Below are positions 9,116-17,916 of a DNA stretch of 49,855 bases, piece by piece (the stretch's first letter is position 1; each line of letters begins with the position of its first letter). The DNA is taken from assembly GCA_003560165.1 (NCBI GenBank), contig PWJC01000181.1:1-49855 (forward strand), in the 5' to 3' direction. Below the pieces are notes generated by a model. The model saw only the letters and a list, made by a program, of their open reading frames with translations. It had not been told where the DNA came from and did no database searches. The position numbers and the translations under genes were made by a program. This DNA comes from Bacteroidales bacterium (GTDB taxonomy: Bacteria > Bacteroidota > Bacteroidia > Bacteroidales > UBA7960).

Positions 9116-10330
9116 TTAATTATAATCCTTATCCGGCAAAAATGTCTTGTAGAAGGCGATCAGTTCATCAATGAGAGGCTTCATGGCATGGTGCTTCATG
9201 ACAAACTCCCTGGCGTTGCGTCCCAGCATCTCCATGAACTCCCTGTTGGCAAAGCAGTGCAATATGGCTTCTGCCATTTCGCTGGCAGTGTCTGCCAGGA
9301 GGATGTTTTCCTTATGGGTACAATGAATGCCTTCGGCCCCGATGCCGGTAGATACGATGGCCTTGCCCAGGGCCATGCCTTCAATGATCTTGACACGCAT
9401 TCCGCCGCCCGAATGCAGGGGGACCACCATCAATTCTTTCGACCGGATAAAACGGGAAGCATCGGGCACCTGCCCGGCGACCACGACCTGGTCGCCTGCA
9501 TACTCATAAAACGAGGCGGGAATGTTCTTTCCGGCAAGGTAAAAACGCAGCCGCTGATCCATCCTGGCCACCCTGGGCCAGACGGCTTCCATGAACCAAC
9601 GAAGGCCTTCCTGATTGGGACGCCAATCCATACTGCCCAGGTGAAAAACGGAATATTTCTCGGCTTCCGGCTCCGCTATTACCGCCAATGGGTTGTCCGC
9701 CCCTACCGGGATGGTGACCCCGGGCCGGGCGAAACCATGTTGTTTGAAAAAGTGCATATCGGCTGTTGAGATGGCCACCAGTCCGTCGACCTGGTGTACG
9801 GTTCTCATCTCGTAGGTTTTCAGGCGGGAGGCCAGCAGACGCAGGTAGCCTTTTTTCAGGGGGTTTGTAGTAGTCCGGGCCATTCGCTCCCAGATGAAAT
9901 GTTCGATGTTGTGCGACCGGAAAATGACGGGAGCCCGGGTATGCTGCCTGATCACGGGCAGGTAGGGCGTGAGGAACAAACCTTCGAGCTGGATGATGTC
10001 AAACTCCTCCTCATGCAAAAGCTGCTCCAGCCTTTTTGACATTTTGGGGCAATGGAAACGCGATATGTTGTAAGATTCCCGTGTAAAGAGGTTGCGTATT
10101 GCCGGCCCGGCTTTTACCCTGGTATCGATGGGGAATACCTCCAACCCGGTTTCCTGCAGGTAGCTATCCGTGACTTCAGCGGCAGCCGCGGCATTGCCCG
10201 GCGGATTCAGCGCCATTACCTTTACCCGGATACCCTTGTCGAGGAGGCCCCGCGTGATCTGGTTCATCGCTACAGAGCCTCCATCGGAAGGCGGGAAGGG
10301 AAGCTTGTGGCAAAGTTGCAGGATGTGCAT
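9116..10330 (-). CDS. GT4-family glycosyltransferase
   Basis: 404 residues, GT-B type. The N-terminal domain begins LQLCHKLPFPPSDGGSVAMN, a glycine-rich loop typical of GT4 acceptor domains, and includes VIFRSHNIEH. The donor domain has FHLGSMDWRPNQEGLRWF and the VKIIEGMALGKAIVSTGIGAEG element that binds the nucleotide sugar. It is similar in layout to the neighbouring transferase but clearly a different protein. It starts only 5 bases after the LptF/LptG-family permease stop and is probably translated from the same mRNA, which suggests a surface-glycan or LPS-related role. The specific sugar and acceptor are unknown. Confidence 0.88.
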   Translation of the reverse strand: MHILQLCHKLPFPPSDGGSVAMNQITRGLLDKGIRVKVMALNPPGNAAAAAEVTDSYLQETGLEVFPIDTRVKAGPAIRNLFTRESYNISRFHCPKMSKRLEQLLHEEEFDIIQLEGLFLTPYLPVIRQHTRAPVIFRSHNIEHFIWERMARTTTNPLKKGYLRLLASRLKTYEMRTVHQVDGLVAISTADMHFFKQHGFARPGVTIPVGADNPLAVIAEPEAEKYSVFHLGSMDWRPNQEGLRWFMEAVWPRVARMDQRLRFYLAGKNIPASFYEYAGDQVVVAGQVPDASRFIRSKELMVVPLHSGGGMRVKIIEGMALGKAIVSTGIGAEGIHCTHKENILLADTASEMAEAILHCFANREFMEMLGRNAREFVMKHHAMKPLIDELIAFYKTFLPDKDYN

Positions 10331-10335
10331 GGTGT

Positions 10336-11784
10336 TCAGCTGGATTTACCCCTTCCGGGTTTCCGGATATACAGGAGTATATTTTCCAATCGTTGCAGAT
10401 AGTTTTCTGTATTCAGCAGGGCAGAATCGGTGGTGGCTTTGTAGGTAAGCAAGATGCCCACAGGGAGCAGCAGCAGTGAGGATATCCACATGCCCTGGTG
10501 GGCTTCCAGTACCCCTTCCCTGACAAATTTCTCGCCCATGATGGAGATTACATGAAATACCACGAAGAGCAGGATGGAAATGACCATGGGAAGGCCAAAG
10601 CCCCCCTTCCGGATAATGGCGCCCAGCGGCGCCCCGATCAGAAACAGCACCACGCAGGCGAAAGAGAGGGTGAATTTGCGGTGGAACTCGATCTGGTATC
10701 TGGCCAGGGTGCGCTCCCTCTGCCTGAACTCTATGTGTGCATAATTTGCGTGATCGCGGTTGGTGCGTATCATGTCCATGGCACTGCTGACGACCATGGG
10801 CAGATTGACCCGCCCCTGCCTGATGAAGTCAGGGTCTGCCATCCGCCGTTGTTCAGGGGTGATGTGCCGGTAAGTATCCGGATCACCGCCGGGGTAGTTG
10901 CTGAGTCGGTTTTTGTAGGTGCGCAGAAATGTTTCCTTTCGATTGTCCAATTCGTTGGAAAGGGAGTCTTCGAAGTAAACAAGCTGGGAGATGTTCAGCA
11001 TGCGGAAGTTGCCCCTGAAGAGTTCCTGGTCGGTGCGTTTAAGATCGAATATGCTGAGGTCGAACTTGATGACCTGCTGGCCGAAATTTGTCCGTTGAAA
11101 CGGCCGGGAGGGTTCCAGGGGGCTGCCGGTACTGCCTTCCTTGTAATTGATCCCGTTATGCAGGGAGAGTACCAGGAATTGCTGGTCTTCGGTGATGGCC
11201 ATGGTGCCCCACTCGGCTGTGGTCAGGCTGGTATTGCCTCTTCTGTCGCTGTGGTCATAGATCTTGATCCCCCTGAGGGTTTGTCCGTCGTCCTTTTCAT
11301 TTGCCCTGATCACGTAATTGTCGATCCCATGGTAGTAAACCCCTTCGGTGATATTGAAGGCAGGCCGTTGCTGCCGCACATCGTATAGCAGCGAAAGGCT
11401 TCTCAGGTTGGCCACAGGCAATACGTTGTTCGAAAAGAAAAAAGCGGCAAGCACCAGGAAGAGGGAGATCATCACCATGGGCCACATGATGCGCCGCAGC
11501 GAGATCCCGGCCGATTTGAAGGCCACCAGTTCGTAATGCTCCCCCATTTTGCCCATGGTCATAATCGAAGACAGCAGCACGGCCAGCGGAAGCGCCAGTG
11601 GGACAAAGGTGGCAGATGCATAAAACAGCAGTTCGGCAATCACATACCACTCAAGTCCCTTGCCCACCAGATCGTCAATGTATTTCCAGAGGAACTGCAT
11701 GAGCAGAATGAACAGGGAAATGAAGAAAGTGGCAATAAAAGGTCCGACATAGGAACTGATAACCAGCTTGTGGAGTTTCTTCAT
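10336..11784 (-). CDS. LptF/LptG family lipopolysaccharide-export permease (YjgP/YjgQ)
   Basis: 482 residues from the chosen ATG. Topology matches LptF/G: N-terminal membrane helices (VGPFIATFFISLFILLM, then two more by about residue 110), a central periplasmic beta-jellyroll region (roughly residues 125-330) and three C-terminal helices. These permeases form the inner-membrane part of the LptB2FG transporter that extracts LPS. The frame stays open upstream to 11931, but the -7 box TATCTTTG at 11819-11826 lies inside that extension. The ATG at 11784 or 11787 also gives the family's usual beginning (MKKLHKLVISSYVGPF). It is the first gene of the minus-strand run permease, GT4, GT4, ribBA. Confidence 0.92.
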   Translation of the reverse strand: MKKLHKLVISSYVGPFIATFFISLFILLMQFLWKYIDDLVGKGLEWYVIAELLFYASATFVPLALPLAVLLSSIMTMGKMGEHYELVAFKSAGISLRRIMWPMVMISLFLVLAAFFFSNNVLPVANLRSLSLLYDVRQQRPAFNITEGVYYHGIDNYVIRANEKDDGQTLRGIKIYDHSDRRGNTSLTTAEWGTMAITEDQQFLVLSLHNGINYKEGSTGSPLEPSRPFQRTNFGQQVIKFDLSIFDLKRTDQELFRGNFRMLNISQLVYFEDSLSNELDNRKETFLRTYKNRLSNYPGGDPDTYRHITPEQRRMADPDFIRQGRVNLPMVVSSAMDMIRTNRDHANYAHIEFRQRERTLARYQIEFHRKFTLSFACVVLFLIGAPLGAIIRKGGFGLPMVISILLFVVFHVISIMGEKFVREGVLEAHQGMWISSLLLLPVGILLTYKATTDSALLNTENYLQRLENILLYIRKPGRGKSS

Positions 11785-11818
11785 CATTGTCTGCGACAAA
11801 CTGTTGTCTTTTATTTTG

Positions 11819-11852
11819 CAAAGATACAAATATAATGCCCCTTTGTGCCAAA
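11819..11852 (-). promoter_or_regulatory. Promoter of the LptF/G permease operon
   Basis: The minus strand has TATCTTTG (plus coordinates 11819-11826), a full match to TAnnTTTG, with TTTG at 11849-11852 as -33 element. The spacer is 22 bases, slightly longer than usual. It lies 35 bases upstream of the start at 11784 and supports that start over the longer frame. Confidence 0.6.
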
Positions 11853-11897
11853 GCAGGGGCGGATGAATAAGCCGTGGTATGTTTTTTGCGACAGGGC

Positions 11898-11928
11898 TTG
11901 GGGAACCCATTTCAATACGATATTTTTG
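11898..11928 (+). promoter_or_regulatory. Promoter of the hydrolase gene, nearly abutting its start codon
   Basis: TATTTTTG at 11921-11928 matches TAnnTTTG. TTG at 11898-11900 lies 20 bases upstream as a partial -33 element. The presumed ATG at 11932 begins only 3 bases after the box, where transcription would be expected to begin. Confidence 0.5.
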
Positions 11929-11931
11929 CAT

Positions 11932-13059
11932 ATGATCAAACAGACAAATTTCAGTTTCAGGACCACCTTGTTTATTTGCCTGGCCCTGGCTATTTCCATG
12001 AATATTTCCTGCACTGCTTACCGGGCAGCCATGGTGTCTGATGAGGGTGTCTATTATTTCAGCCGTGTGGAAATAGGCGGAGTAAAACAGTCAGTCAAAA
12101 TACGGGGAGCAGACAGGAACAATCCGGTGATGCTCTACCTTCATGGCGGACCCGGCTTCCCGCTCTTTCCCATCGAAACCCGGGGGGGGGCGATGCGCGA
12201 ACTGGAGCGGCACTTTACCCTGGTGTACTGGGAGCAAAGAGGCACAGGTCGGTCTTTCAGCTGGAGGCTTCCCCGGAAATCGATGAATGTGGAGCAGTTC
12301 GTTGAGGATGCCCGCGAAGTGGCCATTTACGCCATGGACCTGCTCGACGATGAAAAAGTTTTCGTATGGGGTCATTCGTGGGGCAGCAATGTAGGAGCTA
12401 TTCTGGCATCCCGGCATCCCGGTATCATCCATGCCTATATGTCGACCGGACAGAGCGTGAACCCCTTTAAGAACGAGAGACTGAATTATGAGTTTGTACT
12501 GGAGAACGCCCTCAGGACAAACAACCACCTCGCCTTACGCCAACTCGAGCGGGTGGATACCGTGGCCCAAAATTACAGCCTGCGCGATGCCCTGTTGTTG
12601 CGAAAGTGGGTTTACCATTACGGCGGTATTGTGAAAGGGGAGCTCAGGGAGCGCCCTTACGTAGATATCGGGGATGTGGTGAATACCCTTACGGCCTACG
12701 AGTACAGCCTGTTCGACAAGTTCAATATGCTGATCCTGCCATACTTCTCTGCCGAGACCCTCTGGGACGACCTGCAGACCATCGACCTGAAGGAAATGGT
12801 TCCCCGCATCGATGTGCCTGTTTTTTTCCTGGTGGGCATGTACGACATCATTGTTTCCGCCACCCTGGCACAGGAGTATTTCGAAATGCTGCAGGCCCCG
12901 GCCGGGAAAGAGTTGATCTTGTTTGAACAATCCGCCCACAGGCCTTTCAGCGAGGAGCAGGAGAAATTCCTTGACGTGGTCATTGACCGTATCCGCCCCC
13001 TTGCTTTGCCACCGGAGCCCGGCCCCCCCCAGGGAAAAGGCCATCAGCCCCCTTTGTGA
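11932..13059 (+). CDS. Alpha/beta-hydrolase lipoprotein, proline-iminopeptidase-like (S33)
   Basis: 375 residues. A hydrophobic N-terminus ends in a cysteine at residue 27, so it may be an envelope lipoprotein, although the -3 residue (Asn) is atypical for a lipobox. The hydrolase domain shows the oxyanion motif HGGPG at 71-75, WEQRGTGRS, nucleophile Ser149 in GHSWGS, and a late Asp (GMYDIIVSA) and His (SAHRPFSE). This is the S33 prolyl-aminopeptidase pattern, though the substrate is uncertain. The frame extends upstream to 11845, but that part contains the promoter box, so ATG 11932 was chosen. The gene contains a run of nine G (12182-12190) and eight C (13023-13030). It overlaps the convergent SDR gene by 16 bases. 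Confidence 0.85.
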   Translation: MIKQTNFSFRTTLFICLALAISMNISCTAYRAAMVSDEGVYYFSRVEIGGVKQSVKIRGADRNNPVMLYLHGGPGFPLFPIETRGGAMRELERHFTLVYWEQRGTGRSFSWRLPRKSMNVEQFVEDAREVAIYAMDLLDDEKVFVWGHSWGSNVGAILASRHPGIIHAYMSTGQSVNPFKNERLNYEFVLENALRTNNHLALRQLERVDTVAQNYSLRDALLLRKWVYHYGGIVKGELRERPYVDIGDVVNTLTAYEYSLFDKFNMLILPYFSAETLWDDLQTIDLKEMVPRIDVPVFFLVGMYDIIVSATLAQEYFEMLQAPAGKELILFEQSAHRPFSEEQEKFLDVVIDRIRPLALPPEPGPPQGKGHQPPL

Positions 13060-13805
13060 AATACCGTTGCCGAGGCCTGGGCTGTGGGCATGGTCAGCAT
13101 TTCGTTGATATTGGCATGGGGTGGCATCCCGGCCACAAAAAAGACCGCTTCGGCTATATCGGCGCCGGTCAGGGGTTGATAGCCCCTGTATACGTCTTTC
13201 GCCTTTTGGGCATCACCGCGAAAGCGGACCACGGAAAACTCTGTTTCTGTGGCCCCCGGGCTCACCAGGCTGACCTTGATCCCATGGGGCAGCAAATCCA
13301 TGCGCATGCCCTTGCTCAGGGAGGCCACCGCATGTTTTGTGGCGCAATACACATTCCCTTTGGGGTAGGCTTCCACCCCGGCAATTGAGCCGATGTTGAT
13401 AATGTGCCCGCCTCCCGCTTTCTTCATCAGTGGAATGACCGCCTGGCTCACAATCAAGAGACCTTTGACATTGGTGTCTATCATCCGGTCCCAGTCGGCA
13501 GGATTGCCTTCGTCAATAGGAGCAAAGCCCAAAGCCAGACCGGCATTGTTTACCAGCACATCGATCCTCTTCCAGTGAAATGGAAGCTTGCCGATAGCTT
13601 TGCGCACAGCATCGCCCTCGCGTACGTCCAGGGCCAGGTTCAACACGGCAATGCCGTGTTGCTTTTCCAGTTTTCGCCTGAGGGTCTCCAGCCGGTCTTG
13701 CCGGCGTGCACACAGTATCAATTGATAACCCGCGGCCGCAAATATTTCGGCACAGGCCTCGCCGATGCCACTGCTGGCCCCGGTTATGAAGATGGTTTTG
13801 GACAT
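13044..13805 (-). CDS. Short-chain dehydrogenase/reductase (YdfG-like)
   Basis: 253 residues, the classical SDR length. NADP-binding glycine motif TGASSGIG at residues 8-15, with basic residues (CARRQDR) after the second strand favouring NADP(H). NNAG lies at 86-89, and the catalytic Ser140, Tyr153 and Lys157 (YCATK) are all present. The overall pattern resembles the NADP-dependent 3-hydroxy acid/serine dehydrogenase group typified by YdfG. This resemblance, the TGADIAEAVFFVAGMP stretch and the length support the call, but the true substrate is not readable. It is a single minus-strand gene converging with the hydrolase, with a 16-base overlap. Confidence 0.92.
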   Translation of the reverse strand: MSKTIFITGASSGIGEACAEIFAAAGYQLILCARRQDRLETLRRKLEKQHGIAVLNLALDVREGDAVRKAIGKLPFHWKRIDVLVNNAGLALGFAPIDEGNPADWDRMIDTNVKGLLIVSQAVIPLMKKAGGGHIINIGSIAGVEAYPKGNVYCATKHAVASLSKGMRMDLLPHGIKVSLVSPGATETEFSVVRFRGDAQKAKDVYRGYQPLTGADIAEAVFFVAGMPPHANINEMLTMPTAQASATVFHKGG

Positions 13806-13909
13806 GGTCCTGTTAATTAGGTGAACAACAACCGGGTTCTCCCCGTAACGTACACCAAAGATAATCCAGATTGTTCAAAGAAATGTTTTTCAGGGTTGAC
13901 GATCTTCCT

Positions 13910-13917
13910 TATTTTTG
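13910..13917 (+). promoter_or_regulatory. Candidate -7 box for purL
   Basis: TATTTTTG matches TAnnTTTG, 34 bases before the purL ATG, in the 146-base gap between the divergent SDR gene and purL. No good -33 element is seen. Confidence 0.45.
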
Positions 13918-13951
13918 CCTGGACGATTCTCATCAACCTTAGCCTACTTCT

Positions 13952-16201
13952 ATGGAACATGTTGACCAATCTTTTCCCTCCGGGCCGGATGTCGCAAAGC
14001 AGTTAGGCCTGCTGCCCGGTGAGTACGAACAGATCGCAGAGTATCTGGGCCGTGATCCGAACTTTACGGAATTAAGTATTTATGCGGTGATGTGGTCGGA
14101 GCATTGCTCTTATAAGAATTCGATCAAATGGCTGAAAACCCTGCCGCGATCCGGGAGCCAGCTCCTGGTTGAGGCAGGTGAGGAAAATGCCGGCCTGGTC
14201 GATCTTGGCGGGGGGATGGCATGTGCCTTTAAGATCGAATCGCACAATCATCCATCGGCACTGGAACCTTACCAGGGAGCCGCTACCGGGGTCGGCGGTA
14301 TCAACCGCGATATATTTACCATGGGTGCAAGGCCCATTGCCCAGTTAAACTCCCTGCGCTTTGGAAACCCCCGTTCGGATCGGACCAAATGGCTGCTCAA
14401 CGGCGTGGTAAAGGGCATCGGTGATTACGGCAATGCTTTTGGGGTACCCGTTGTGGCCGGGGAGGTATATTTCGACGACTGTTATAACACCAATCCATTG
14501 GTGAATGCCATGTCAGTAGGCCTTGTGAAAACAGGGAACACCGTATCGGCCATTTCCTTCGGCAAAGGCAATCCGGTATTTATTGTTGGTTCCGCTACCG
14601 GCAAGGATGGCATTCACGGGGCTACCTTTGCCTCCGAAGACATTACCGAGGCTTCTGCCGACAAGATACCTGCCGTACAGGTGGGTGACCCCTTCCAGGA
14701 GAAACTGCTGCTCGAAGCCTCCCTGGAGGTCATCAAAACCGGTGCGCTGGTGGGTATGCAGGACATGGGCGCCGCCGGCATCACCTGTTCCACTTCCGAA
14801 ATGTCGGCTAAGGGCAACCACGGCATGGACATCCACCTAGACAGGGTGCCTATGCGGCAGAAAGAAATGCAGCCTTTTGAGATACTGCTCAGCGAATCTC
14901 AGGAAAGGATGTTGTTGGTGGTCAAAAAGGGCAGGGAAGAAGAGGTCAGGAAAATAGTGGAAAAATGGGACCTGAATTGTGTGCAAATTGGTGAGGTGAC
15001 AGAAGGCGAATTACTCAGGTATTTTTTTCACGGCGAGCTGGTGGCCGAAGTCCCAGCCGGTTCGTTGGTGCTCGGGGGCGGGGCTCCTGTTTATGACAGG
15101 GAGTATTCGGAGCCTGCCCGCTTTAAGGAAAAGGACAGGTTTTCCATTGATCAGGTAGAAGTCCCCGACGATCTTGCCGGAGTAGCCCGCTTTCTTCTTG
15201 GGGCCCATAACATTGCATCCAAACAATGGATCATACAACAATACGACACCATGGTGGGTACCAAAAACATGGGGGTCAACAAGCCTGCCAGTGCGGGGGT
15301 GGTGAACCTCAAAGGCACCTCCAGGGCACTTGCCCTTACGGTAGATTGCAATGCCCGGTATGTACACTCAGACCCCGAGCAGGGCACTGCCATTGCGGTA
15401 TCGGAAGCTGCACGAAATATTGTATGCACCGGAGCCGAACCCCTGGCCATCACCAACTGCCTGAATTTCGGCAACCCTTACAATCCCGAAGTATACTGGG
15501 AATTTGTGGGTGCCATCAAAGGGATGTCAAGGGCCTGTGAAAAGTTCAACACTCCGGTTACCGGTGGCAACGTGAGTTTTTACAACCAGGCAACCACCGG
15601 CAGCGCCACCGAACCGGTTTTCCCCACCCCGGTAATTGGCATGCTCGGGCTGATGGAAGACAAAGCCCTGTTCACAGGCATCGGCTTTGTCCGGGCCGGC
15701 GACCTGATCTATCTGATCGGAGAATCGAGGAACGACATTGGCTGTTCCGAATACCTGTATAATTATCATCAGGTGAAGCTGTCTCCCCCCCCGTATTTTG
15801 ACCTGGAAGAGGAATACCTGGTGCAATCTGCCATTCACCGGCTGATCCGTCAGGATTTTTTGCAGTCGGCGCATGATGTTTCTGATGGGGGGTTGTTTGT
15901 AACTCTTTTTGAGTCGGCCAGGGCCGGAGATCATGGTTTCAGGATACATTCCGACGAAGGGGTGCGCAGGGATGCCTTTCTTTTTGGCGAATCTCAAAGC
16001 CGGGTAGTGGTATCGGTGAGTCCGGACAAGGAAGGCGAACTGGCTGCCCTCCTGGCCCGGATGGATGTGCCCTTTTCTTTCCTGGGAGAGGTGGGGGGTG
16101 GGGATGCTGTTGTGGACAGGGAGAATTTCGGCAGTATCCGCGATCTCCGGTATGAATACGAAAACAGCATCCCGGATATGATGGGAGAACCGGCTCCCTG
16201 A
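13952..16201 (+). CDS. purL: Phosphoribosylformylglycinamidine synthase subunit PurL (small type)
   Basis: 749 residues, the length of small PurL, which works with separate PurQ (glutaminase) and PurS. It catalyses the ATP-dependent conversion of FGAR to FGAM in purine synthesis. Visible marks are [10 protein letters not shown] with the active-site His51, [27 protein letters not shown], and the repeated half ([17 protein letters not shown]) expected from the internally duplicated PurM-like fold. There is no C-terminal glutaminase domain, so ammonia must come from a PurQ encoded outside this window. The ATG at 13952 gives the expected N-terminus. The gene is followed after 37 bases by the oligopeptide-binding lipoprotein gene. 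Confidence 0.95.
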   Translation: MEHVDQSFPSGPDVAKQLGLLPGEYEQIAEYLGRDPNFTELSIYAVMWSEHCSYKNSIKWLKTLPRSGSQLLVEAGEENAGLVDLGGGMACAFKIESHNHPSALEPYQGAATGVGGINRDIFTMGARPIAQLNSLRFGNPRSDRTKWLLNGVVKGIGDYGNAFGVPVVAGEVYFDDCYNTNPLVNAMSVGLVKTGNTVSAISFGKGNPVFIVGSATGKDGIHGATFASEDITEASADKIPAVQVGDPFQEKLLLEASLEVIKTGALVGMQDMGAAGITCSTSEMSAKGNHGMDIHLDRVPMRQKEMQPFEILLSESQERMLLVVKKGREEEVRKIVEKWDLNCVQIGEVTEGELLRYFFHGELVAEVPAGSLVLGGGAPVYDREYSEPARFKEKDRFSIDQVEVPDDLAGVARFLLGAHNIASKQWIIQQYDTMVGTKNMGVNKPASAGVVNLKGTSRALALTVDCNARYVHSDPEQGTAIAVSEAARNIVCTGAEPLAITNCLNFGNPYNPEVYWEFVGAIKGMSRACEKFNTPVTGGNVSFYNQATTGSATEPVFPTPVIGMLGLMEDKALFTGIGFVRAGDLIYLIGESRNDIGCSEYLYNYHQVKLSPPPYFDLEEEYLVQSAIHRLIRQDFLQSAHDVSDGGLFVTLFESARAGDHGFRIHSDEGVRRDAFLFGESQSRVVVSVSPDKEGELAALLARMDVPFSFLGEVGGGDAVVDRENFGSIRDLRYEYENSIPDMMGEPAP

Positions 16202-16238
16202 GAAATTCCGTCAGCGCATTCCAACCCATTTACAACAA

Positions 16239-17885
16239 ATGAGATCTATCTCACAACTTTTGATCGTTTGCAGCCTTGGTTTCCTGTTCCATGCCTGTGG
16301 CAACAGGTTGCAAGACGTGGAAGGACTCAGCGTATTCCGTTACAACGAAGACGGGAATATCAGCTCACTCGATCCGGTATTTGCTCGAAATCAGGCTAAT
16401 ATCTGGGGAGTTTCACAGTTGTTCAACAGCCTGGTCCAGCTCGACGACAGCCTCCGCGTACAACCAGCCATTGCCAAAAGCTGGAAAATAAGTGATGATG
16501 GTCTTACCTATGTCTTTCGTTTGCGCGACGATGTGTACTTTCATGACGATGACTGCTTCTCCGGCGGGGTGGGCAGGAGGGTGGTTGCCGATGATGTTGT
16601 GTTCAGCCTGTTACGCCTTGCCGATCCGGCCCTGAATTCGCCGGGAGCCTGGGTGATGAACCCGGTGGCTAGGACAGCGGAAGGACTACCCGATATTTCT
16701 GCTCCCGACAACACCACCGTGGTCATTCACCTGTACCGGCCCTTCCCTCCCATGGCAGGATTGCTCAGCATGGCCTATTGCTCGGTGGTGCCCCGCGAGG
16801 CCATTGAAGTTTATGGCCGCGATTTCAGGCAGAATCCCGTGGGTACCGGGCCGTTTCGCTTTGCCTACTGGAAAGAGGGGGTGAAGTTGGTTTACCGGAA
16901 AAATGAACGGTATTTTGAATTCGACGGCGGGCATCGTTTGCCCTATCTCGATGCTGTTTCCATTAGCTTCATCATCAACCGCCAAACGGCCTTTTTGGAG
17001 TTTATCAAAGGAAATCTCGATCTTTTGTCAAGGATAGACCCCAGTTACAAAGACGAATTGCTGACTCCCGACGGCCAGCTGCAAGAGCGTTACCGCGGAA
17101 GCCTGCAAAAGATCAGCATGCCTTTTCTGAATTCCGAATATCTCGGCATACTGGTCAATGAAGACCGCTTGCCCGAAGACTGGCCCCTCCGGTTCAAAAA
17201 AGTGAGACAGGCCATCAATTATGGTTTTGACAGGGAAAAGATGCTTGGATTTCTGCGTAACAACATTGGCATCCCGGCGCATGCGGGCTTTGTGCCCATC
17301 GGAATGCCCGGGTTTTCAGAAAACAGCGGGGGATATCATTACGACCCGGAAAAGGCCATGGCGCTGCTATCGGAAGCAGGATTCCCCGGAGGAGACGGCC
17401 TGCCGGTAATTAGCCTGCATACCAACCAGGCATATCAGGATATTGCCCAGTACCTGCAATTTGAACTCAACCGCATTGGTATACGGATTGCGATCGACGT
17501 AATGCCCCCAGCCACACTGAGGGAGATGATGGCCGGGGCCGATGCCCGCTTTTTCCGGGCTTCCTGGATAGCCGATTACCCCGATGCGGAAAACTTCCTG
17601 GCCTTGTTTTACAGCCCGAACAAGACCCCGGCCGGTCCGAACTATACCCACTTCAGTAACCCCTTCTTCGATCAGCTTTACGAGAGTTCGCTATCTGAAA
17701 CGAACGACAGCCTTCGCCTGCTGATGTATCATCAAATGGACAGTATCGTCATTGCCGAAGCCCCCAAGGTGTTTCTTTATTACGACCAGTCGATGCGTTT
17801 TGTCCCCTCGTATGTGGAGAACATGAGCAACAACCCGTTGAACCACCTGGTGCTGAAAAGGGTCAGAATCAGGACAAATGAATGA
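16239..17885 (+). CDS. ABC transporter substrate-binding lipoprotein (peptide/solute-binding family 5)
   Basis: 548 residues. Signal peptide with a lipobox-like LFHAC and acylated Cys at residue 20. The mature protein follows the DppA/OppA/SBP family 5 plan: early SLDPVFARNQANIWGV, then AKSWKISDDGLTYVFRLRDDVYFHDD, NPVGTGPFRF, KKVRQAINYGFDREKM and RASWIADYPDAENF. It would bind peptides or similar solutes for an ABC importer. No permease or ATPase gene is nearby, so it is an orphan here. It is co-directional with purL (37 bases upstream) and with the PagL-like gene (31 bases downstream), possibly one transcript. Confidence 0.92.
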   Translation: MRSISQLLIVCSLGFLFHACGNRLQDVEGLSVFRYNEDGNISSLDPVFARNQANIWGVSQLFNSLVQLDDSLRVQPAIAKSWKISDDGLTYVFRLRDDVYFHDDDCFSGGVGRRVVADDVVFSLLRLADPALNSPGAWVMNPVARTAEGLPDISAPDNTTVVIHLYRPFPPMAGLLSMAYCSVVPREAIEVYGRDFRQNPVGTGPFRFAYWKEGVKLVYRKNERYFEFDGGHRLPYLDAVSISFIINRQTAFLEFIKGNLDLLSRIDPSYKDELLTPDGQLQERYRGSLQKISMPFLNSEYLGILVNEDRLPEDWPLRFKKVRQAINYGFDREKMLGFLRNNIGIPAHAGFVPIGMPGFSENSGGYHYDPEKAMALLSEAGFPGGDGLPVISLHTNQAYQDIAQYLQFELNRIGIRIAIDVMPPATLREMMAGADARFFRASWIADYPDAENFLALFYSPNKTPAGPNYTHFSNPFFDQLYESSLSETNDSLRLLMYHQMDSIVIAEAPKVFLYYDQSMRFVPSYVENMSNNPLNHLVLKRVRIRTNE

Positions 17886-17916
17886 GCAGAATTTTTCAAT
17901 CTGAAAACCAGCCAGC

